In this document: piece after piece, positions 44,037 to 54,557 of the stretch
Layout: each line of letters begins with the position of its first letter
Numbering within the stretch: the stretch's first letter is position 1
DNA from: Thalassobellus citreus
Lineage (GTDB): Bacteria; Bacteroidota; Bacteroidia; Flavobacteriales; Flavobacteriaceae
Direction: 5' to 3'
DNA: 64,000 bases
NCBI RefSeq assembly: GCF_044385915.1
Contig: NZ_JBISCC010000124.1
Location: forward strand, 62,001-126,000
Notes under the pieces: model-generated
Told to the model about the DNA's origin: nothing
The model's input: the letters and a program-made list of their open reading frames with translations, nothing else
The model's database searches: none
Program-made: the position numbers and the translations under genes

Positions 44037-45170
44037 ATGAAGAAAATTCAAATGGTTGATCTTAAAGGTCAATATGAAGGAATTAAAGACGTGGTAAACA
44101 CATCTATTCAAGAAGTTTTAGAAACAACATCATTTATAAACGGTCCAAAGGTTCATCAATTTCAAAAGAATTTAGAGCAATATTTAGGTGTAAAACATGT
44201 GATTCCTTGCGCCAATGGAACAGATGCTTTACAAATAGCTATGATGGGTTTAGGTTTGAAACCAGGAGATGAGGTTATTACAGCCGATTTTACTTTTGCT
44301 GCAACTGTTGAGGTTATTGCTTTGCTTAATTTAACACCGGTTTTAGTTGATGTTAATGAAGATGATTTCAATATAAATATTGAAGCTATAAAAAAAGCAA
44401 TTACACCAAAAACAAAAGCTATAGTACCTGTGCATTTGTTTGGTCAATGTGCCAATATGGAAGCGATTATGGAACTTGCAAAAGCGCACAACTTATATGT
44501 AATAGAAGATAATGCGCAAGCTATTGGTGCTAATTACACTTATAAAGATGGTTCTAAAGCTAAAGCTGGTACAATCGGACATGTAGGATCTACATCATTT
44601 TTTCCATCAAAAAACTTAGGTTGTTATGGTGATGGCGGTGCTATATTTACAAATAATGATGATTTAGCACATACTATTAGAGGTATTGTAAATCATGGTA
44701 TGTACGAGCGTTACCATCATGATGTTGTTGGAGTAAATTCTAGACTAGATAGTATTCAAGCGGGTGTTTTAGAAGCTAAATTACCTAATTTAGATAGCTA
44801 TAATAAAAAACGTCAAGCATCAGCAAATAAATATGATGCTGCTTTTAAGAATATTGATGCTATTGAAACGCCGTATAGAAATGGTGCTGAAGACAATCAT
44901 GTATTTCATCAGTATACTCTAAAAATAAAAGAAGGAGATAGAGATGCTTTAGTAAAGCATTTAAATGAAAAAGAGATTCCTTGTGGCGTTTATTACCCAA
45001 TTCCGCTTCATAACCAAAAAGCGTATGCAGATGCACGTTATAATGAAGCCGATTTTACGGTAACCAATCAGTTAGTTAAAGAAGTTATTTCATTACCAAT
45101 GCATACCGAATTGGATGATGAACAGATTGAATATATTACTTCAACAATTATAAACTTTATAAATGGATAA
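44037..45170 (+). CDS. DegT/DnrJ/EryC1/StrS sugar aminotransferase
   Basis: 377 aa, PLP-dependent fold type I. The PLP lysine is Lys192 in FFPSKNLGCYGDGG and Asp158 is in VIEDNAQAIG. GTDALQIAM (about 61-69) binds phosphate. The family aminates keto sugars (for example UDP-3-keto or 4-keto sugars) for surface polysaccharide. It overlaps galE by 8 nt, so they are one operon, and lies next to the Kdo transferase. The actual sugar is unknown. Confidence 0.93.
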   Translation: MKKIQMVDLKGQYEGIKDVVNTSIQEVLETTSFINGPKVHQFQKNLEQYLGVKHVIPCANGTDALQIAMMGLGLKPGDEVITADFTFAATVEVIALLNLTPVLVDVNEDDFNINIEAIKKAITPKTKAIVPVHLFGQCANMEAIMELAKAHNLYVIEDNAQAIGANYTYKDGSKAKAGTIGHVGSTSFFPSKNLGCYGDGGAIFTNNDDLAHTIRGIVNHGMYERYHHDVVGVNSRLDSIQAGVLEAKLPNLDSYNKKRQASANKYDAAFKNIDAIETPYRNGAEDNHVFHQYTLKIKEGDRDALVKHLNEKEIPCGVYYPIPLHNQKAYADARYNEADFTVTNQLVKEVISLPMHTELDDEQIEYITSTIINFING

Positions 45171-46188
45171 AATTTTAGTTACTGGCGGATTAGGTTTTAT
45201 AGGATCGCATACCGTTGTAGAATTACAAAATGAAGGTTACGAAGTTGTTATTATTGACGACTTATCAAATTCTTCAGAAAAAGTATTAGATGGTATTACA
45301 GCCATTACTGGAAAAACACCCATTTTTGAAAAATTAGATCTTAAAGAAAAAGATAGGGTTGAAGCATTTTTTAAAACACATAATGATATTAAAGGTGTTA
45401 TACATTTTGCCGCTAGTAAAGCTGTTGGTGAAAGCGTAAAAGAACCGTTATTATATTATGAAAATAATATAAGCACGTTAGTTTATATTCTTAAAGAATT
45501 ACAAAAGTTACCATCGGCAGGCTTTATATTTAGTTCGTCTTGTACGGTTTACGGACAAGCAGATGAATTACCAATAACAGAAAACGCACCTGTAAAACAA
45601 GCCGAATCTCCTTATGGAAATACAAAACAAATAGGGGAAGAGATTATTAGCGATACTTGTAAAGTAACTCCATCATTAAAAGCGATTGCTTTAAGGTATT
45701 TTAATCCGGTAGGGGCTCATGAATCTGTTGAAATTGGAGAGCTACCAATTGGAGTTCCTCAAAATTTAGTACCGTTTATTACGCAAACAGGTATTGGGTT
45801 ACGCGAGCAATTATCTGTTTTTGGTGATGATTATCCAACACCAGATGGTACGTGTATTCGCGATTATATTCATGTAGTCGATTTAGCAAAAGCACATGTT
45901 ATTGCATTAAAACGATTATTAGAAAACAAGAATAAATCTAATTATGAGACTTTTAATTTAGGAACAGGAACAGGAAGTTCTGTTTTAGAAGTTGTTCAAG
46001 CTTTTGAAAAGGTTTCTGGTAAAAAACTGAATTATAAAATTGTAGATAGAAGAGAAGGCGATATTATTTCAGCTTATGCCGATACTACAAAGGCCAATGA
46101 CGAATTAGGTTGGAAAACCGAATTGTCTTTAGATCAAGCTATGGATTCTGCATGGAAATGGGAACAGAAAGTTAGAAGTAAAGAATAA
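45163..46188 (+). CDS. galE: UDP-glucose 4-epimerase
   Basis: 341 aa extended SDR. NAD-binding GGLGFIGSH near the N terminus, SSSCTVYGQADELPITE, the catalytic YGNTK (Tyr and Lys), and GIRDYIHVVDLAKAH-like text with UDP-sugar contacts (CIRDYIHVVDLAKAH). Interconverts UDP-glucose and UDP-galactose for glycan synthesis. Coupled to the aminotransferase by an 8-nt overlap. Confidence 0.94.
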   Translation: MDKILVTGGLGFIGSHTVVELQNEGYEVVIIDDLSNSSEKVLDGITAITGKTPIFEKLDLKEKDRVEAFFKTHNDIKGVIHFAASKAVGESVKEPLLYYENNISTLVYILKELQKLPSAGFIFSSSCTVYGQADELPITENAPVKQAESPYGNTKQIGEEIISDTCKVTPSLKAIALRYFNPVGAHESVEIGELPIGVPQNLVPFITQTGIGLREQLSVFGDDYPTPDGTCIRDYIHVVDLAKAHVIALKRLLENKNKSNYETFNLGTGTGSSVLEVVQAFEKVSGKKLNYKIVDRREGDIISAYADTTKANDELGWKTELSLDQAMDSAWKWEQKVRSKE

Positions 46189-46290
46189 AAATTATAAAAC
46201 AGAAAAAGAGAGGTAGTTAGTTTAAATTTTACAACCTTTTTTTGTTTCTACAAATATATTTTTGGTCGTTTTTGATACCTAATAAATTAT

Positions 46291-47436
46291 TTAAGATAAG
46301 CTATATTCTGTTATTGTAATAGGAAGCATAATTTTTACAATTACGTACTTGTTTTCATTAGTAATATTAAAACTAAAATTATCTTTAAATAACATTTGTA
46401 GCCTGTCATGAATATTTTTTAATCCTAGCCCTTTTTTTAAATTTTCATTAAAAGTACCAGGAAAAGGTTTTCCATTATTTTCAACGATTATTAATAATTT
46501 ATCATTAATTTTTTTAACACTGAGAACGATTTTTAGCTTTAAGTTTTTTTGTGAATAACCATGTTTTATAGCATTTTCAAAAATAATTTGTAAAAGCATC
46601 GTAGGAAGAAGTACATTTTCTAAATTATTGTCAATATGTTGTTTGATCTCTAGGTTTTTAGAAAATCTAATTTTAATGATATTTATATATTTGTTTAATA
46701 GAGTTAATTCATCTTGTAATTCAGATAGATTATCAATTTTATAATCTAATGTTATTCTTAAAAAATCACTTAAATCGACTAGCATAGATTTTGATTTATT
46801 TCCATCAATATCAATTAAAGTATGAATGTTGTTTAGGGTATTGAATAAAAAATGGGGGTGTATTTGAGATTGTAGCACTTCCATTTTTGCTTGTTCTAGT
46901 TTTTTAATCAATTCGATTTTTTGAATATGATTTTCTTTAAGTAGTTTTTTGTTTAAATAAATATGAGTTATTACTACTATAGAAAGATATATTAAAAAAT
47001 TAAGGTCTAGAACATTGATGTAATAATAAATAATTTTTGAAAAAGTTAGATTTTGAACTGAAGAAGACCCAAGTAGTGTTTGCGTAACCACTAATCCGAA
47101 AAAGATAAATAACCCTAAAGAAAATGAAAGTAATAAATGAGTAGTTACAATGGTACTCCATTTATAATGATTAACTACTAGGTATTTTGTAATTATTGAA
47201 ACAATAGACATAAAAAAAATGACTAGCATATAATCAATAAAATAGGTTTGAAAAAACATATACGACCAAGTATCATTAACAAACCTATCTCCTATGCTTT
47301 TAAAATAAATCATTTTTAAAAGAGCAAAAAAAGAAAATACAGAGTAAAACCCTAGAACAATGTAAAAGAGCTGTTTGTCTAAGTAAGGCTTTATTCTTTT
47401 TAAAAACATTTTAAGTCTATTTTTAAGTTTTTGCAT
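46291..47436 (-). CDS. LytS-type sensor histidine kinase, copy 1
   Basis: 381 aa. Four or five membrane helices in residues 20-165, a short coiled coil (about 168-190), then the His-kinase core with phosphoacceptor His193 in QIHPHFLFNTL. The ATP domain has the N box (IIFENAIKHG) and G box (KKGLGLKNIHDRL). The membrane region has no known sensor fold. It is a paralogue of the next gene (copy 2) with the same architecture and length. Downstream of copy 2 and the LytTR regulator in the same direction, with a 30-nt gap. Confidence 0.92.
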   Translation of the reverse strand: MQKLKNRLKMFLKRIKPYLDKQLFYIVLGFYSVFSFFALLKMIYFKSIGDRFVNDTWSYMFFQTYFIDYMLVIFFMSIVSIITKYLVVNHYKWSTIVTTHLLLSFSLGLFIFFGLVVTQTLLGSSSVQNLTFSKIIYYYINVLDLNFLIYLSIVVITHIYLNKKLLKENHIQKIELIKKLEQAKMEVLQSQIHPHFLFNTLNNIHTLIDIDGNKSKSMLVDLSDFLRITLDYKIDNLSELQDELTLLNKYINIIKIRFSKNLEIKQHIDNNLENVLLPTMLLQIIFENAIKHGYSQKNLKLKIVLSVKKINDKLLIIVENNGKPFPGTFNENLKKGLGLKNIHDRLQMLFKDNFSFNITNENKYVIVKIMLPITITEYSLS

Positions 47437-47466
47437 TTTTTTGATAAAAACTAGTTAATTAACTAG

Positions 47467-48612
47467 TTAAAATTCATCAGATATTTCAGAAACCGAGATT
47501 TCAATAGGAAAGCCGATTTTTGTTATTACTTTATTATAATTATTATAAATACAAAACTCATGTTCACTTTTATATAAGGCTTCTAGTCTTTCTTTTATAT
47601 TGTTTAAGCCAGATCCTTTTTTTAATAATGTTTGAAAGTTTTCTGTTAATAGTTTGCCATTGTTTTCTATCGTTATAATAAGTAGGTTGCCTTTCTTTTT
47701 AATAGATAAATAGATCTCCATGGTTGTATGGTTTTTGTTATAACCATGTTTGGTAGCGTTTTCTATAATAGGTTGAATAAGCATATTAGGAACTAGAATA
47801 TTTTCTAAGTTCTCTTCTATATTAATATGAAATTTTAATTGATCTGAAAACCTTGTTTTATTTAAGTTTATGTATTTTTTAAGAATAGTTAATTCTTCTT
47901 GAAGTTCTATAAGATTTTCATCTTTTTTATCGAGGACATTTCTTAAAAGGTCACTTAAATCTACAATCATAGTTTTAGATTTATTAATATCTATATCCAT
48001 TAATGAATGAATACCGTTTAGTGTGTTGAAAAGGAAATGTGGATGCATTTGAGATTGTAAAAATTTCATCTTTTCATTTATTAATTTTATTGATAAACCT
48101 GCTTTTTCTTTTTGTACCTGTTTTATATACTTTATATAATTGTATGTTAAAATAATCCCTAACATGGATGTATATATCAGAAAATTAAAGTCAATAACAC
48201 TCATATAATGCTTAAAGGATAAGCTAGCTAGAATTTTATCATAATTTAATTTAAAACCTTCTACAAACAGTGTTATTATAATTGCTATTAAAAAGATTAA
48301 CCAGCTAAATGCTAGAGATATAATTGAATGAATAATTATGATGTTTTTCCATTTAACTTTTTGATTGATCATTTTTTTTGTAAAATGGGCCACACATACC
48401 ATTAGGAATATAACCACTATCCAATCAAAAAAGATATTGTAAATAATTATTGATAACCAATCTGAAGTAATAAATCTTTTATTTTCAATGTCTGGTGTTG
48501 TTACTTGTAGCTTCCAAAAAATTTTTTTTATCAAGCTTAAAATAACCACGCTGGTATAATACCAAAATAAAATTTTGATTAATTTTTTATCAACACTTTT
48601 AAACATTTTCAT
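47467..48612 (-). CDS. LytS-type sensor histidine kinase, copy 2
   Basis: 381 aa, same architecture as copy 1. Hydrophobic segments fill about 12-160. His190 lies in QMHPHFLFNTL, the N box is PIIENATKHGYNKN and the G box KKGSGLNNIKERL. The gene's ATG overlaps the LytTR stop by 4 nt. Tandem HKs with equal length (381 aa) suggest a gene duplication, and both likely phosphorylate the same response regulator or act as a heterodimer. Confidence 0.92.
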   Translation of the reverse strand: MKMFKSVDKKLIKILFWYYTSVVILSLIKKIFWKLQVTTPDIENKRFITSDWLSIIIYNIFFDWIVVIFLMVCVAHFTKKMINQKVKWKNIIIIHSIISLAFSWLIFLIAIIITLFVEGFKLNYDKILASLSFKHYMSVIDFNFLIYTSMLGIILTYNYIKYIKQVQKEKAGLSIKLINEKMKFLQSQMHPHFLFNTLNGIHSLMDIDINKSKTMIVDLSDLLRNVLDKKDENLIELQEELTILKKYINLNKTRFSDQLKFHINIEENLENILVPNMLIQPIIENATKHGYNKNHTTMEIYLSIKKKGNLLIITIENNGKLLTENFQTLLKKGSGLNNIKERLEALYKSEHEFCIYNNYNKVITKIGFPIEISVSEISDEF

Positions 48613-49394
48613 TTAATACCCATTTTTTTCTGAAACTCTTTTTTATGTGTTTTACTAATTCTAAATAATTTTTCATCATTCATTTTTACGTCAATTTCTC
48701 CAAAGCTAGAATATAAAACTTCTTTAATTAAAGATGTGTTTATAATAGTAGAGCGGTGAATTCGGATAAAACTAAAAGATTTTAATTGATATAGTAATGA
48801 GTTGAGAGATTCTCGTAATAGATATTTTTTTTCATTGGTATAAATTTCAGCATAATACCCAGACGCTTGTATATATTTAATTTGATTTTTTTCAATAAAA
48901 GAGATTTTACCATTCGCTTTAATAGCTAGTTTATTTTGTTTTACTTCCGAGAAATTTTCATTTGGGTCTTCAATATATCTTAGTAAATTATTTAATTGTT
49001 TAGTTAAATCATTAGATTTATTAGAAAGTAATAATTCTTTAACCTTGTTTGTCGACTTATAAAAACGTTCATCTTTGAAAGGTTTTAATAAATAATCAAA
49101 AGCAAAAAAATCAAATGCTTTTAAGGCAAATTCATCAAAGGCAGTAATGAATATAACTAGTGGTCTAATGGCAGGAGGTATTTGTTTTAAAATATCAAAA
49201 CCTGTCATATCTGTCATTTGAATGTCGAGAAAAATAAGGTCTGGTTTTTTTTCATTAATAGCATCTATAGCCTCTTTACCAGAACTACATTCATCAATTA
49301 GATCTATTTCTGGAACATCATTTAACAAATTTGCAACTCTTTTTCTTGCTAAAAACTCATCGTCTATAATTAGAGCTTTAATCGTGGCATTCAT
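48609..49394 (-). CDS. LytTR-family response regulator
   Basis: 261 aa. Receiver domain residues 1-125 with acidic pocket (LIIDDE), phosphoacceptor Asp57 (LIFLDIQM) and the conserved Lys in YLLKPF. LytTR DNA-binding domain residues 160-258 (IEKNQIKYIQASGYYAEIYT, FIRIHRSTIIN). It heads the operon with the two kinases. Divergent from the SusC/SusD operon across a 537-nt intergenic gap, so that operon is the obvious candidate target. Confidence 0.93.
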   Translation of the reverse strand: MNATIKALIIDDEFLARKRVANLLNDVPEIDLIDECSSGKEAIDAINEKKPDLIFLDIQMTDMTGFDILKQIPPAIRPLVIFITAFDEFALKAFDFFAFDYLLKPFKDERFYKSTNKVKELLLSNKSNDLTKQLNNLLRYIEDPNENFSEVKQNKLAIKANGKISFIEKNQIKYIQASGYYAEIYTNEKKYLLRESLNSLLYQLKSFSFIRIHRSTIINTSLIKEVLYSSFGEIDVKMNDEKLFRISKTHKKEFQKKMGIK

Positions 49395-49931
49395 AGGGTT
49401 TAATTAATTAGGGATTCTAAACTTAAAACAAATATTTTAATTCATTGATTATGTGTGGAGAACTTACTGCAATAAAATGCGTATTCAAATCAATAGTATA
49501 TCAATATAAATCAAAAAAAGGATTGTTTAAATCAAATTAACACAGTTTAACCGTCTATTAACCTTTTGTTATGAATAATGACTACGAATTGCCACAGATG
49601 TTACAAAACCAGAGTGTTTCTCCTTTTTTCTGTATATGTGCAAGCTTTAGTTTTTAGCGGTATATATGTTTAGAGCCTTTGTCGATATATTAATATATGT
49701 TAATTCATATTATAGTTACTTCAATTCATTGCATCGAGCTAATCAAGTATAAAAATGTTCTTTTACTAATGCAATTGTATAAGGATAGGCAGATAAAGGC
49801 TTTACTGTTAAGCATAGTTTCGTTAAACTTTGTATTCATTTTGTAAAGTAATTTTTTGAATTAGTCACTTAAAAAACTTTACTGCCTTTCTTTTTTACTT
49901 TTTGTATTGACTAACTCAAAACATTTATTTT
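49395..49931. other. 537-nt intergenic region between LytTR regulator and susC-like operon
   Basis: No coding frame. It holds the divergent promoters. I see no perfect TAnnTTTG for susC; near matches are TACTTTTTG about 20 nt before the ATG and TAGTTTCG near 49816. The direct repeat GTTAA (TACTGTTAAGC and TTTCGTTAAAC, 15 nt apart, about 49804-49826) resembles LytTR half sites, although spacing is short. Confidence 0.35.
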
Positions 49932-52900
49932 ATGAAATTAAAAAACTACTATTGTGTGTTAGTGTTTATGCTATTTAGTACGATGGCAACATTAGCACAA
50001 GAGAAGACAATTTCGGGTGTTGTGTCTGATAAGAACGGACTATCATTACCTGGGACGACTGTTATTGTAAAAGGAACATCTAATGGTGTTTCTACAGATT
50101 TTGACGGGAATTATACTATTAAAGCTAATACAGGAGCGGTTCTTGTTTTTAGCTTTGTTGGTTATGAAACTCAAGAAGTAAAGATTGGCTCATTAAATAC
50201 TATTAATGTAGTATTGCAAGAGGACACTCAGGCATTAGAAGAAGTTGTTATTACAGCTTTAGGTCTTTCTAAAGAAGAAAAAACATTAGGGTATTCTGCT
50301 CAATCACTTAAAACTGATGCGCTAAATGAAGGTGGACAATCTAATATTGTAAATGCTATAAACGGAAAAGTTGCAGGTGTAAGCATTACAAACTCAAGTG
50401 GAGCTCCAGGTTCTTCGTCTAATATTGTAATTAGAGGTTCATCAAGTATTTCAGGAGAAAACCAACCTCTTTTTGTAGTTGATGGTTTACCTATTAATAA
50501 CAATACAGATAATGGATCTAGCTCGGGTGTTCTTACAGGAACCGATTATAGAGATTATGGAAAAACAGTAGGTACTAATCGTGCAGCAGATATCGATCCT
50601 AATGATATTGCTTCTTTAACTGTTTTAAAAGGTGGTGCTGCAACTGCACTATATGGAAATAGAGCTGTAAATGGAGCTATTATTATTACCACAAAAAAGG
50701 GTAGAGCTGGAGCTGGGTTAAATGTTACTTTAAACACCAGTTATACGTTTGAGCAAGTAAATAAAATACCCGAGTTTACTTACCAATATACTAGAGGTAG
50801 AAATGGTGCTTATTCTAATGTTACGCATTGGAGTTGGGGAGCTGCTTATGCAGCAAATCCAACGTTTCCATCTGGAACAACAACAGATTTAGCAGGAGAT
50901 GGTTTTGTTACAGATGTTTCTGGACAAGCGATTCCATTATTTAAAAATAATTATAAGAATTTTTGGAATAATGGACATACATTACAATCATCTGTTTCTA
51001 TTTCTGGAGGAGATGAAAATGGAAATTTTTATGCTTCTATGGGACGTCATGATCAAGAAGGAATTGTTCCTAATAGTAAATATGAAAGGATTAATACCAC
51101 TTTAAGAGGCGAATATAAAATTACAGATAAGTTCAAGGTAGGTGGCTATGCTACTTATGTTAATTCTAGAACAGGAGCAATTCAAGGAGGAGATACAGGT
51201 TTTCAAGGCTTAGGATATTTTCACCATATGTGGGATATAAATACTCGTAAATGGAAAAGTCCTCAAGGTACAAAAACATGGTTTAGTACTACTGTTGCTG
51301 AACCGAATTGGGTTGTTAATGAAGAGGTGGAAGATGGTGAAGTAAATAGATTTATAGGTAGCGTTAATTTTTTATATAAGTTTACCGATTGGCTTAATTT
51401 ATCATATAAAGTGGGTATGGATACTTATAGTGATGATAAAAGTATGGTTAGACCTATTAGTTCTGTTAATACAACAAATAATTTAGGAGATTTATATGAA
51501 ATAAGAATTAATAATAAAGACTTCAATTCTGATATTTTGTTAACAGGAAAATTTAACTTAATTGATGATCTTGGGATAAATTATTTAGTAGGAAATAATG
51601 TTTATGAGACTTTGTATGATAGGTTGTTTGTTCAAGGTGACGGGTTATCAGTTGGAGGGTTTGAAGATGTTTCTAATGCTGTAACTGTAACTTCAAATAA
51701 TTTAACTCTTAGAAAACGTACTATTGGTGTCTTTGGAGAATTAAGTTTCGATTATAAAGACACTTATTTTTTATCTGTAACAGGAAGAAATGACTGGTCA
51801 TCAACATTACCTGAAGGAGCTAATTCATTCTTTTATCCTTCTGTTAGTGGAGCTGTTGTAGTATCTGAGTTTATAAAAGATCAAAGTTGGCTTTCGTTTT
51901 TTAAGCTTAAGGGGTCTTGGGCAGAATTAGGAAATGATTCTCAAGGGTTATATGGTACCACTAATACTTTTGCAAAAAGAGATCCCAATGTATTAGGAAA
52001 TCCAAAGTTTACAGTTAGTAATGTTCAGGGAAACCCAAATATTAAGCCTGAAATATCTAATACATGGGAGCTTGGAACAGAAATTAAGCTTTTTGATAAT
52101 TTAGTAAATTTAGATTTTACCTATTACAATAGATCAACAATAGATCAAGTTGTTCAAGTGCCTTTAGCTCCTACTACTGGATATGCAGCTTATTTTGATA
52201 ACGCAGGAGAAGTAGTAAATAAAGGTGTTGAAGCTATTTTAAGTTTTAATAATATAATTAGATCTTCAGATGTAAATTGGGATGTTTTGTTCAATTTCAC
52301 TAAAAATGAAAGTGAAGTAATTTCAATTCCTGATGGATTAGATGAAATCATAATTGGTTATGGATATTGGAATGGCGCTAGTATTGTAGCTAGACCAGGG
52401 TTGCCTTATGGAACTTTTGTGGGTTCTGGTTATAAAAGAAATAACAATGGAGATTTGTTGTTAGATGATAGCGGATATCCTCAAGTTGCAGATGAAAACT
52501 TAGTATTAGGGGATCCAAATCCAGATTGGATACTAAATATTAATAATAGCATAAGTTATAAAGGTTTTACGCTTAGTGGAACTTTAGAATTTAGGCAGGG
52601 AGGTGAAATATTAAATGATTCTGAAGCTTTTTGGGTTTATGCTGGTCTTAGTAAAACAACTGAAGATAGATTTTACAGTTCAAATGATCCAAATGCAAAT
52701 GCTACAGCTGTATTTGATGGTATTGTAGAATCAACGAGCCAACCTAGCAATATTGCTGCACCATTAAATAATGGTTATTATCATAATTTAAATTCTTTTG
52801 TTGATGAAGCTCACATTGAAGATGCTTCTTGGATAAGATTAAGAAATATTAGTTTGTCTTATTCTATACCCGAAAAATGGCTTAAAAACACCGGTTTTAC

Positions 52901-53066
52901 TGGGGTAGATTTAACGCTTTCGGGTAGAAATTTATGGTTAGATACTAATTATAAAGGTGTTGATCCAGAAACTAATGCATTGGGTGCTGGTAATGTACAA
53001 GGTGTTGACTTAATAAATGCACCAGGTACAAAAAGTTATGGTTTTGCAGCAAAAATTAAATTTTAA
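49932..53066 (+). CDS. SusC/RagA-family TonB-linked outer-membrane protein
   Basis: 1044 aa. Signal peptide 1-22 (FSTMATLAQ). CarboxypepD_reg-like domain (24-105, ISGVVSDKNGLSLPGTTVIV), plug with INGKVAGVSITNSSGAPG (about 143-160) and RGSSSISGENQPLFVVDG, then the 22-strand barrel ending KSYGFAAKIKF. It imports a polymer fragment through TonB with the SusD partner. Operon partner SusD is 11 nt downstream. No CAZyme or peptidase lies in the operon, so substrate is not visible from sequence. Confidence 0.95.
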   Translation: MKLKNYYCVLVFMLFSTMATLAQEKTISGVVSDKNGLSLPGTTVIVKGTSNGVSTDFDGNYTIKANTGAVLVFSFVGYETQEVKIGSLNTINVVLQEDTQALEEVVITALGLSKEEKTLGYSAQSLKTDALNEGGQSNIVNAINGKVAGVSITNSSGAPGSSSNIVIRGSSSISGENQPLFVVDGLPINNNTDNGSSSGVLTGTDYRDYGKTVGTNRAADIDPNDIASLTVLKGGAATALYGNRAVNGAIIITTKKGRAGAGLNVTLNTSYTFEQVNKIPEFTYQYTRGRNGAYSNVTHWSWGAAYAANPTFPSGTTTDLAGDGFVTDVSGQAIPLFKNNYKNFWNNGHTLQSSVSISGGDENGNFYASMGRHDQEGIVPNSKYERINTTLRGEYKITDKFKVGGYATYVNSRTGAIQGGDTGFQGLGYFHHMWDINTRKWKSPQGTKTWFSTTVAEPNWVVNEEVEDGEVNRFIGSVNFLYKFTDWLNLSYKVGMDTYSDDKSMVRPISSVNTTNNLGDLYEIRINNKDFNSDILLTGKFNLIDDLGINYLVGNNVYETLYDRLFVQGDGLSVGGFEDVSNAVTVTSNNLTLRKRTIGVFGELSFDYKDTYFLSVTGRNDWSSTLPEGANSFFYPSVSGAVVVSEFIKDQSWLSFFKLKGSWAELGNDSQGLYGTTNTFAKRDPNVLGNPKFTVSNVQGNPNIKPEISNTWELGTEIKLFDNLVNLDFTYYNRSTIDQVVQVPLAPTTGYAAYFDNAGEVVNKGVEAILSFNNIIRSSDVNWDVLFNFTKNESEVISIPDGLDEIIIGYGYWNGASIVARPGLPYGTFVGSGYKRNNNGDLLLDDSGYPQVADENLVLGDPNPDWILNINNSISYKGFTLSGTLEFRQGGEILNDSEAFWVYAGLSKTTEDRFYSSNDPNANATAVFDGIVESTSQPSNIAAPLNNGYYHNLNSFVDEAHIEDASWIRLRNISLSYSIPEKWLKNTGFTGVDLTLSGRNLWLDTNYKGVDPETNALGAGNVQGVDLINAPGTKSYGFAAKIKF

Positions 53067-53077
53067 AAGATAATAAA

Positions 53078-54547
53078 ATGAAAAAAATAATATTAATAAT
53101 ATTTCTGTTTTTCTCTTTAGTTTTAATAAACTCTTGTCAAAAGGAGTCTTTAGCAGAACTAAATATAGATCCAAATAATCCTTCTACAGTAAATATAGCT
53201 TTATCATTTACTGCAGCAGAAGATTATATACTTTATAGATATGGAAGGTTTACAAATGCATCAGATTGGGATTGTTGGGCAGGTTTATTTGTTCAAACAT
53301 TTGCAGGAAATCATGGTAGTGGTATTAATTTTGATCAATATGATGTTAGAAATAATGACGCTTTTTGGGCCAGATGGTATGATGGTCTTTTAGATTTTCA
53401 AGATGTAATTACTAGGGGGGCTGAATTAGAAGCCTGGGATCATGTTGGAGCAAGTAAAGTTATTTCTGCATTGGCTTTAGGTTCTTTAACTAGTTGGTAT
53501 GGAGATATACCTTGGTCTGAAGCTCTTAAGGGCTCAGAAATACCTTTGCCTAAATATGATACTCAAGAGGAAATATACCAAGCTATTTTTACTTTGTTGG
53601 ATGGAGCAATAGGAGATTTTAATAAAACATCACTTGTTACTATGGGATCTGAAGATATTGCTTACAATGGCGATATTGATAAGTGGAAAGCTTTAGCATA
53701 TGCACTTAAGGCAAGGTACGAAAATCATTTTAGTGTTAAAGATCCTTCTGGTTCAGCCACTAGAGCTTTAGCTGCTGTTCAACAAGCAAAAACCTTAGGA
53801 TTTACAAGCTTCGAGTATGATTTGAAATTTACTTATGATAATACAGGTGAATACCAAAACGGATGGTATGATATGTATGAGAACAATCAAATGATTGCTT
53901 CAGAATCATTTATGAATTTATTACTAAACACAAATGATCCAAGACGTTTAGCTTATTGGAATGATATAGAAGTATCTGGCTCTGTTGTTGGCTTTAATGG
54001 TAAGCAAAGTGGTTTTGGAACTTCAAATATTAGTTATTCTCCAATAGGACCTAAAGGGTTTTACGGTAGTGCAACATCGCCTCAGTTAATTATGACTCAT
54101 TTTGAATTGTTGTTTATTGAAGCAGAAGCAGAATTTAGATTAAACGGTGCTACAACTGTAGCTGCCACAGCTCTTAATAATGCTATCAAAGCTCAATTAG
54201 ATTTAGTAGAACCAAATGACTCAGATTATTTAGAAGAGTATTTGGTATTAAAGCCTGACTATATAGCAAATTTTGCAAGTGAAACTAGTGCAACTGTAAC
54301 TTTAGAAAAAATTATGACTGAAAAGTATAAAGCTATGGTTACAATGAATGGTGAAGCATGGGTAGATGCAAGAAGACATGATTATCAATACCCAAGTTAT
54401 TTAGATATTCCTGTAACACAACAAGAGAATCCTGTTGCTAATCAATTTATACAACGAGTGCTTTATCCGCAAGAAGAAATTAGTACGAATTCAAATACAC
54501 CTACTACGGTAACTATATTTGATAAACTTTGGATTTTTAAACCATAA
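53078..54547 (+). CDS. SusD/RagB-family nutrient-binding lipoprotein
   Basis: 489 aa. Lipoprotein signal with Cys20 (LVLINSCQKES). Short TPR-rich SusD_2-like fold (SGSATRALAAVQQAKTLGF; LLFIEAEAEFRLNGA). Extracellular lid for the SusC channel. The SusD-like_2 subfamily is commonly paired with SusC systems for peptides or other non-starch substrates. Cotranscribed with SusC (11 nt) and a third lipoprotein. Confidence 0.94.
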   Translation: MKKIILIIFLFFSLVLINSCQKESLAELNIDPNNPSTVNIALSFTAAEDYILYRYGRFTNASDWDCWAGLFVQTFAGNHGSGINFDQYDVRNNDAFWARWYDGLLDFQDVITRGAELEAWDHVGASKVISALALGSLTSWYGDIPWSEALKGSEIPLPKYDTQEEIYQAIFTLLDGAIGDFNKTSLVTMGSEDIAYNGDIDKWKALAYALKARYENHFSVKDPSGSATRALAAVQQAKTLGFTSFEYDLKFTYDNTGEYQNGWYDMYENNQMIASESFMNLLLNTNDPRRLAYWNDIEVSGSVVGFNGKQSGFGTSNISYSPIGPKGFYGSATSPQLIMTHFELLFIEAEAEFRLNGATTVAATALNNAIKAQLDLVEPNDSDYLEEYLVLKPDYIANFASETSATVTLEKIMTEKYKAMVTMNGEAWVDARRHDYQYPSYLDIPVTQQENPVANQFIQRVLYPQEEISTNSNTPTTVTIFDKLWIFKP

Positions 54548-54557
54548 AAATAATAAC

